Of a DNA stretch of 10,391 bases, positions 5,467-10,391 are shown piece after piece (within the stretch, counting starts at the first letter, position 1; every line of letters starts with the position of its first letter). The notes under the pieces are model-generated. The model was not told where the DNA came from. It worked only from the letters and a program-made list of their open reading frames with translations, and ran no database searches. The DNA comes from Pseudomonadota bacterium (lineage in GTDB: Bacteria; Pseudomonadota; Gammaproteobacteria; UBA4575), in the NCBI GenBank assembly GCA_009839635.1, contig VXPJ01000109.1:12505-22895 (forward strand), in the 5' to 3' direction. Both the position numbers and the translations under genes were made by a program.

Positions 5467-7398
5467 TCAGTGCTCGCTGGCCGGGCCGCCAATCGGCTCC
5501 GAGTCCTTGGAAGGACTTTCCTTCGGCGACTTGGCCGTCGAGCCCGAAGTCGGCTCGTCATCGACGTCCTCCCAGTCCTGGGGCGGGCGCGGCTCATCTC
5601 CGGCCATGATGTCGTCAATCTGTTCGGTGTCCAGCGTTTCATACTTCACCAGGGCTTTCGCCATGATGTGAAGCTTGTCCATGTTTTCCTTGATCAGCTT
5701 CATCGCGCGCTCATAATTAACATCGATGATGCGCCGCACTTCCTGGTCAATCGAATTGGCCGTATCATCCGACACCGTCTTATGCTGGGTGACGGAATGG
5801 CCCAGGAACACCTCACCGTCCTCATCTCCATAGGACAGCGGACCCATCTTCTCCGACAGGCCCCACTTGGTGACCATCGCACGTGCAATCTCGGTCGCCC
5901 GCTCAATGTCGTTGGAAGCTCCGGTGGTCACCGCCTCATCACCAAAAATAAGCTCTTCGGCAACCCGTCCGCCGAACAGGCTTGAAATCTGGCTTTCCAG
6001 TCGCTGCCTGCTGTGACTATAGCGGTCCTCTTCCGGCAAGAACATGGTCACTCCCAAGGCACGGCCCCGGGGGATGATCGTGACCTTGTAGACCGGATCA
6101 TGCTCAGGCACCAGACGGCCCACGATCGCATGGCCCGACTCATGGTAGGCAGTGAGTTCTTTTTCCTCATCGCTCATCACCATGGACTTGCGCTCCGCAC
6201 CCATCAGGATCTTGTCCTTGGCGCGTTCAAACTCTTCCATGTTCACGGTACGCTTGTTGCCGCGCGCAGCAAACAGTGCAGCCTCGTTCACCAGGTTTGC
6301 CAGATCGGCTCCTGAAAATCCCGGCGTTCCCCGGGCAATGAAATCGGCACGCACATCCTTGCCAACCGGCACCTTGCGCATGTGCACCTTCAGGATCTGC
6401 TCGCGTCCACGAATGTCGGGCAGGGGTACGGTTACCTGGCGGTCGAAGCGGCCTGGCCGCAGCAGGGCCGGGTCCAGCACATCGGGGCGGTTGGTAGCTG
6501 CTATCACGATGACACCCGCGTTGCCGTCAAAACCGTCCATCTCCACCAGCAACTGGTTCAGGGTCTGCTCGCGCTCGTCATGGCCACCGCCCAGTCCGGC
6601 ACCGCGATGGCGCCCGACGGCATCAATCTCATCGATGAAAATGATACAGGGAGAATGCTTCTTGGCCTGGTTGAACATGTCACGCACACGGGATGCCCCG
6701 ACGCCGACAAACATCTCCACGAAATCCGAGCCCGAGATAGTAAAGAACGGCACCTTGGCTTCCCCGGCAATCGCCTTGGCCAGCAGCGTTTTACCCGTAC
6801 CCGGCTGACCAATCATCAGGACGCCACGGGGAATCTTGCCCCCCAGCTTCTGGAACTTGGCCGGGTCGCGCAGGAACTCCACCAGTTCCGAAACCTCCTC
6901 CTTGGCCTCTTCCACGCCTGCAACGTCATTGAAGGTCACCTTGATCTGGTCCTCGCCCATCAGGCGGGCCTTGCTCTTGCCAAACGACATGGCACCACGG
7001 CCGGTACCGCCGCCCTGCATCTGCCGCATGAAAAATATCCACACGCCGATCAACAGCAGCATGGGGAACCAGCTGATCAGGATATCGAGCAGCAGCGATC
7101 GAGGCTTGGTCTCGCCCGCCTCAATTTCCACATCATGATCGAGCAGATCCTTGACCAGACCCGGGTCTCCGGGACTGAAGGTCTCGAAGGATTCACCATT
7201 TTCATAGGTGCCCTCGATACGACGCCCATCCGGACTGATCAGAACGGACCGGACGTTGTTGGAATACACCTGCTCAATGAACTTGGAATACGAAAGCTCA
7301 GTGGGGGACTCCGGGCGGGGTGCGAAGTTGTTGAACACGGTCATCAGAACCACCGCAATCACCGCCCACAGCAACAAATTTTTAACCATGTCGTTCAA
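5467..7398 (-). CDS. ftsH: ATP-dependent zinc metalloprotease FtsH
   Basis: FtsH is the membrane-anchored AAA+ protease that degrades misfolded membrane proteins and, in E. coli, sigma-32 and LpxC. The 643-residue protein shows an N-terminal membrane helix (about 7-24), a periplasmic domain, and a second helix (about 102-123) ending in FFMRQMQGGG. The AAA module has a Walker A GQPGTGKT (197-204; Gln where E. coli has Pro), pore motif FVG (230-232), Walker B FIDEID (254-259) and second region of homology ATNRPDVLDP. The protease part has HESGH (419-423), and Asp497 in TGASND as third zinc ligand. The tail after 600 is acidic and Pro/Ser-rich. The start is TTG at 7398: GAGG lies six bases before it but 15 before the next ATG (7389), and MNDMVKN matches the N-terminus usual in gammaproteobacteria. 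A sigma-32-like promoter lies upstream. Confidence 0.98.
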   Translation of the reverse strand: MNDMVKNLLLWAVIAVVLMTVFNNFAPRPESPTELSYSKFIEQVYSNNVRSVLISPDGRRIEGTYENGESFETFSPGDPGLVKDLLDHDVEIEAGETKPRSLLLDILISWFPMLLLIGVWIFFMRQMQGGGTGRGAMSFGKSKARLMGEDQIKVTFNDVAGVEEAKEEVSELVEFLRDPAKFQKLGGKIPRGVLMIGQPGTGKTLLAKAIAGEAKVPFFTISGSDFVEMFVGVGASRVRDMFNQAKKHSPCIIFIDEIDAVGRHRGAGLGGGHDEREQTLNQLLVEMDGFDGNAGVIVIAATNRPDVLDPALLRPGRFDRQVTVPLPDIRGREQILKVHMRKVPVGKDVRADFIARGTPGFSGADLANLVNEAALFAARGNKRTVNMEEFERAKDKILMGAERKSMVMSDEEKELTAYHESGHAIVGRLVPEHDPVYKVTIIPRGRALGVTMFLPEEDRYSHSRQRLESQISSLFGGRVAEELIFGDEAVTTGASNDIERATEIARAMVTKWGLSEKMGPLSYGDEDGEVFLGHSVTQHKTVSDDTANSIDQEVRRIIDVNYERAMKLIKENMDKLHIMAKALVKYETLDTEQIDDIMAGDEPRPPQDWEDVDDEPTSGSTAKSPKESPSKDSEPIGGPASEH

Positions 7399-7442
7399 GA
7401 ACTACCTCGTAGTCTGGATTCAAATCCCTTTAATGCTTAACT

Positions 7443-7528
7443 ATACCGTGATTCTGCCACTCGATGCACCTGTTGTGTACATACCATCACAGAACCACCT
7501 GTATGCAAATCAATACCTTACAGAACCA
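7443..7528. repeat. Repeated ATACC...ACAGAACCA motif in the ftsH leader
   Basis: ATACCATCACAGAACCA (7481-7497) recurs as ATACCTTACAGAACCA (7513-7528), with one base deleted and one changed, 32 bp apart, about three helical turns. A third, poorly matching copy (ATACCGTGATTCTGCCA, 7443-7459) shares only the ends. All lie between the predicted ftsH promoter and start codon, so they could be protein-binding sites or RNA elements; function is unknown. Confidence 0.4.
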
Positions 7529-7544
7529 GTGCCCTGCCCTGATA

Positions 7545-7578
7545 CTACTATATTTGGGGCAGATTCACCTAAAACAAG
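7545..7578 (-). promoter_or_regulatory. Sigma-32-like heat-shock promoter upstream of ftsH
   Basis: On the minus strand CTTGTT (7578-7573) is followed by a 13-base spacer and CCCCAAAT (7559-7552). This compares with the RpoH consensus CTTGAA, 13-15 bases, CCCCATnT, and matches it well at both ends. The start point would be near 7545, about 147 bases before the ftsH TTG. An overlapping TATAGT (from 7553 downward) could serve sigma-70. In E. coli ftsH is in the sigma-32 regulon, which supports the reading. Confidence 0.5.
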
Positions 7579-7618
7579 GAAGATTCCGCTGACAGGCCTC
7601 AGGCCCTGCGCGAAATCT
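7570..7618 (-). terminator. Strong hairpin terminator after greA
   Basis: Just past the greA stop the minus strand has an outer stem AGATTTCGC/GCGGAATCT (one G-T pair, 7618-7610 and 7589-7581). An inner stem CAGGGCC/GGCCTG with one bulged G closes on TGA. The tail TTCCTTGTTTT is T-rich though interrupted. It should end the carB-greA transcript. Its tail overlaps the -35 of the predicted sigma-32 promoter for ftsH. Confidence 0.7.
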
Positions 7619-7619
7619 G

Positions 7620-8105
7620 CTATTCGGCGTCTCCGTAATGCACTTCAACCACCTCGTAGTCCCTGTGTCCTGCCGGGGCCTCCACCGTGATGACATCCCC
7701 CTCCTCCTTGCCGATCATGGCCCGGGCGATCGGTGAGGAAATGGACACCATGCGCTGCTTGATGTCGGCCTCGTCCTCGCCCACGATGGTATAGGTGGAC
7801 TCTTCACCCGAAGACTCATCGGCGAGCACGACGGTGGCGCCGAACGTGACCCGCCCGCCCGACTGGAGCTTGCTGACATCAATGATCTCCGCACTGGAAA
7901 GCTTGCCCTCGATATCCTTGATCCGTCCCTCGACGAACGCCTGCTGTTCGCGGGCTGCATGGTATTCCGCATTCTCCCTGAGGTCGCCATGCGCGCGTGC
8001 AGTGGCAATCGCCTCAATGATTTGAGGCCGCTTCACTGATTTAAGTTCCTGCAATTCTTTGCGCAGCAGCTCTGCGCCACGCACCGTGAGTGGAACCCTG
8101 TCCAT
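7620..8105 (-). CDS. greA: Transcription elongation factor GreA
   Basis: GreA enters the secondary channel of stalled RNA polymerase and stimulates cleavage of backtracked transcripts. The 161-residue protein has the N-terminal antiparallel coiled coil (about 8-76) with the catalytic acidic tip Asp41 and Glu44 in HGDLRENAEYHAA, followed by the C-terminal FKBP-like domain with SISSPIARAMIGK (121-133) and the ending YEVVEVHYG. The family usually has Ser at position 43, here Arg. I chose the ATG at 8105 because it gives the normal length and has GGGG seven bases upstream; the frame is open to an ATG at 8201, but that 32-residue extension is Cys-rich, unlike GreA, and overlaps the end of carB. 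It lies 31 bp after carB, in the common carAB-greA order. Confidence 0.97.
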   Translation of the reverse strand: MDRVPLTVRGAELLRKELQELKSVKRPQIIEAIATARAHGDLRENAEYHAAREQQAFVEGRIKDIEGKLSSAEIIDVSKLQSGGRVTFGATVVLADESSGEESTYTIVGEDEADIKQRMVSISSPIARAMIGKEEGDVITVEAPAGHRDYEVVEVHYGDAE

Positions 8106-8136
8106 ACTGAAACCCCGAACTGTGAATGTGGGCGTG

Positions 8137-10391
8137 CTAAACCCTGAATGTACCGCCTTGATGCAGTCTACCCGTGTGCAAATCCTGCAAGCAATACACA
8201 TTATACTGCCCGCGGCTCTGGATGGCCTCCTTCAGGGCCCATGCACCTTCCATCGTGGTGGTGTAGCACACCTTGTGCTGCAGGGCTTCCCTGCGGATGG
8301 TAAAGGAATCTGCAATCGCCTGTTTTCCCTCCGTGGTGTTCACGATCAGGTCCACCTCACCGGCAGTGATCATGTCCACGATGTGCGGATGGCCCTGCCT
8401 GACCTTGTTCACTGCCTGGCACTCAAGTCCGTTATCATTGAGGTAGCGTGCCGTGCCCCGGGTTGCGACCAGGGTGAATCCCAGTGCCTGCAGGTCCCGG
8501 GCGATCCTGACAGTCTGCTCCTTGTCTTCATCACGCACGCTGAGCAATGCGCAACCCTGCTCCGGCAACAGCGTACCTGCGGCAAGCTGCGATTTCCCGA
8601 AAGCTTCCGCAAACGTTTCACCGATCCCCATCACCTCGCCCGTGGACTTCATCTCGGGCCCCAGAATCGGGTCGACCCCGCCGAACTTGATGAACGGAAA
8701 TACCGCTTCCTTGACCGACGAATACTGCGGGATGCCTCCCTGCAGTGCGTCCTGCTGTTCCAGGCTCCGGCCCACCATGCAGCGCGCCGCGATCTTGGCG
8801 AGCGGCATACCGATCGCCTTGGAGACAAACGGCACGGTGCGCGAGGCCCGCGGGTTGACCTCGATCAGGTACACTTTCTCGTCCCGCACCGCAAACTGCA
8901 CGTTCATCAGTCCGACCACGTTCAGGCCAAGCGCGAGCTGGCGCGCCTGTGCCCGCATCATGTCCTGCACGTGCTCGCTCAGGTTATAGGGGGGCAGCGA
9001 GCAGGCGCTGTCTCCCGAATGGATGCCGGCCTGTTCGATATGCTGCATGATGCCACCGATCAGCACATCCTTGCCGTCGCAGATGGCATCCAGATCGACT
9101 TCCACGGCATCCGCCAGGAAATGATCGATCAGCACGGGGGCATCGTTGGAGACCCTGACGGCCTCCTGCATGTAGCGCTCCAGGTCGTCCTGCTGGTGCA
9201 CGATCTCCATGGCCCGCCCGCCGAGCACATACGAGGGACGCACGACCAGCGGGTAGCCGATTTCCTCGGCCGCATCGATGGCGGCCTCAGCACTGGTCAC
9301 GGTAGCGTTCGGGGGCTGCAGCAAATCGAGGCGGTGAATCAGCTGTACAAAGCGCTCGCGGTCCTCGGCCAGATCGATCGAGTCCGGAGTCGTGCCGATG
9401 ATCGGGACCCCCTCGGCCTCCAGGGCACGCGCCAGCTTCAGCGGGGTCTGTCCCCCGAACTGCACGATGACTCCCTGCGGTTTCTCCAGGCGCACGATTT
9501 CAAGCACGTCCTCCAGAGTCAGCGGCTCGAAATACAGGCGATCCGAAGTGTCATAGTCCGTCGATACGGTTTCCGGGTTGCAGTTCACCATGATGGTTTC
9601 ATAGCCATCCTCGCGCAACGCCATGGCCGCATGCACGCAGCAGTAGTCAAACTCGATCCCCTGTCCGATCCGGTTGGGCCCGCCGCCGAGCACAATGACT
9701 TTCCTGCGATCCGTGGGACAGGCCTCGCATTCCTCGTCATAGCTGGAGTACATGTAGGCCGTGCTGGTGGCAAACTCCGCAGCACAGGTATCCACACGCT
9801 TGTACACCGGGTGGATCTCCAGGTCATGCCTGACCTTTCGTACCTGCTGTTCGCTGCACTGCAGCAGGCCCGCAAGCCTCTGGTCTGAAAATCCCCGGCG
9901 CTTGAGTTCGCGAAGCGAATCGCAGTCCAGGTCCCCGGGTCCCTTGCCAACGAGATCGCTCTCAAGGTCCACCAGTTGTCTGATCTGGGCCAGAAACCAG
10001 GGGTCGATTCCGGACAAAGCTTGAACCTCGTCTACGCTGTAGCCCGTGCGAAAGGCATCGGCGACATACCAGATACGGTGCGGACCCGGTTCGTGCAATT
10101 CGAGTTCGAGTGACTCGCGCTGCTCCGCATCATAGTGCCCGTGCATCGGGTTGAGCCCGTCCGTGCCCGTTTCCAAACCGCGCAGGGCTTTCTGGAAAGA
10201 TTCCTGGAAGGTTCGCCCGATCGCCATCACCTCGCCGACCGACTTCATCTGGGTGGTAAGTTTGGGCTGGGTGTGCGGAAATTTCTCGAAGGTGAACCGC
10301 GGTATTTTCGTCACCACATAATCGATGGTGGGTTCGAAGGAAGCCGGGGTCGCCTCTCCCGTGATCCTGGCTGTTAAACCCATCTGACGCT
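8137..10391 (-). CDS. carB: Carbamoyl-phosphate synthase large subunit (5' end outside window)
   Basis: CarB makes carbamoyl phosphate from glutamine-derived ammonia, bicarbonate and two ATP, for pyrimidine and arginine synthesis, with CarA supplying ammonia. The frame enters from the window edge without a start, so only about the last 750 of roughly 1070 residues are seen. The end of the carboxyphosphate domain (TPASFEPTIDYVVTKIP) is followed by the oligomerisation domain and the second ATP-grasp half, with VLGGGPNRIGQGIEFDYCC, NCNPETVSTDYDTSDRLYFE and the active-site strand LIEVNPRASRTVPF. The C-terminal MGS-like allosteric domain has LLSVRDEDK, ATRGTA and VNKV, matching the E. coli ornithine/UMP-binding region. 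An extra ten residues (RLHQGGTFRV) follow the usual LQDLH ending. The first eight visible residues (from RQMG) differ from the usual segment before ITGG. Confidence 0.97.
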   Translation of the reverse strand, partial: RQMGLTARITGEATPASFEPTIDYVVTKIPRFTFEKFPHTQPKLTTQMKSVGEVMAIGRTFQESFQKALRGLETGTDGLNPMHGHYDAEQRESLELELHEPGPHRIWYVADAFRTGYSVDEVQALSGIDPWFLAQIRQLVDLESDLVGKGPGDLDCDSLRELKRRGFSDQRLAGLLQCSEQQVRKVRHDLEIHPVYKRVDTCAAEFATSTAYMYSSYDEECEACPTDRRKVIVLGGGPNRIGQGIEFDYCCVHAAMALREDGYETIMVNCNPETVSTDYDTSDRLYFEPLTLEDVLEIVRLEKPQGVIVQFGGQTPLKLARALEAEGVPIIGTTPDSIDLAEDRERFVQLIHRLDLLQPPNATVTSAEAAIDAAEEIGYPLVVRPSYVLGGRAMEIVHQQDDLERYMQEAVRVSNDAPVLIDHFLADAVEVDLDAICDGKDVLIGGIMQHIEQAGIHSGDSACSLPPYNLSEHVQDMMRAQARQLALGLNVVGLMNVQFAVRDEKVYLIEVNPRASRTVPFVSKAIGMPLAKIAARCMVGRSLEQQDALQGGIPQYSSVKEAVFPFIKFGGVDPILGPEMKSTGEVMGIGETFAEAFGKSQLAAGTLLPEQGCALLSVRDEDKEQTVRIARDLQALGFTLVATRGTARYLNDNGLECQAVNKVRQGHPHIVDMITAGEVDLIVNTTEGKQAIADSFTIRREALQHKVCYTTTMEGAWALKEAIQSRGQYNVYCLQDLHTGRLHQGGTFRV

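Noticed and set aside
6382..7440. 352-codon open frame on the plus strand opposite ftsH
   Set aside because: It is antisense to the FtsH ATPase and membrane domains, with no family features of its own; best read as a shadow frame.
8106..8201. N-terminal extension of GreA to an upstream ATG at 8201
   Set aside because: It would overlap the carB 3' end by 65 bases, adds a Cys-rich stretch absent from GreA, and the ATG at 8105 has a better ribosome-binding site and gives normal length.
8059..9888. 609-codon open frame on the plus strand opposite carB
   Set aside because: It lies fully antisense to a well-conserved CarB coding region, and its composition (His, Arg and Leu rich, no recognisable domain) is what a mirrored GC-rich gene gives.
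1..10391. CRISPR array, insertion sequence, toxin-antitoxin pair or phage-defence system
   Set aside because: No regularly spaced repeats, transposase frames or paired small genes were seen; all recognised genes are housekeeping or common enzymes.

Overview
This window is an ordinary chromosomal housekeeping segment from a gammaproteobacterium. Ten protein genes and one tRNA are visible, and all lie on the minus strand. In transcription order (high to low coordinates) they are carB (5' end outside the window), greA, ftsH, glmM, tpiA, secG, tRNA-Leu(GAG), a nitroreductase-family gene, nuoA, nuoB and nuoC (3' end outside the window). The lineage call rests on gene order: carB-greA-ftsH-glmM-tpiA-secG-leuU running into the nuo operon is the arrangement I recall from groups such as Xanthomonadales, Legionellales and purple sulfur bacteria. 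It also rests on the close match of FtsH, GlmM, CarB and SecG to their gammaproteobacterial families. Genus and species cannot be read from the window. The coding sequence is moderately GC-rich; the gaps around the nitroreductase gene are visibly more AT-rich.

Region 10391-7620 holds the end of the carbamoyl-phosphate synthase large subunit gene (pyrimidine and arginine synthesis) and, 31 bp further on, greA (transcript-cleavage factor). A strong hairpin follows greA. Its tail overlaps a sigma-32-like promoter, so ftsH probably starts a new, heat-inducible transcription unit. Region 7398-3990 carries ftsH (membrane AAA+ protease) and glmM (UDP-GlcNAc precursor synthesis). Region 3882-2683 carries tpiA (glycolysis) and secG (protein export). 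A tRNA-Leu(GAG) gene with encoded CCA follows.

Region 2315-1722 is a single nitroreductase-family gene between the tRNA and the nuo operon. The operon for proton-pumping NADH:quinone oxidoreductase then begins with nuoA, nuoB and nuoC, behind a plausible sigma-70 promoter that has an inverted-repeat arm in its spacer.

I found no undescribed multi-gene system, mobile element or CRISPR array. The points worth a second look are small. The genes usually found between greA and ftsH (yhbY, rlmE) and between ftsH and glmM (folP) are missing. Two near-identical 18-bp direct repeats sit in the ftsH-glmM gap where folP would be expected. A nitroreductase gene interrupts the tRNA-nuoA junction. The ftsH leader has a terminator overlapping a sigma-32-like promoter and contains a repeated motif. 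GlmM has Cys in place of the usual Pro in its catalytic loop. No gap between genes exceeds 300 bases.
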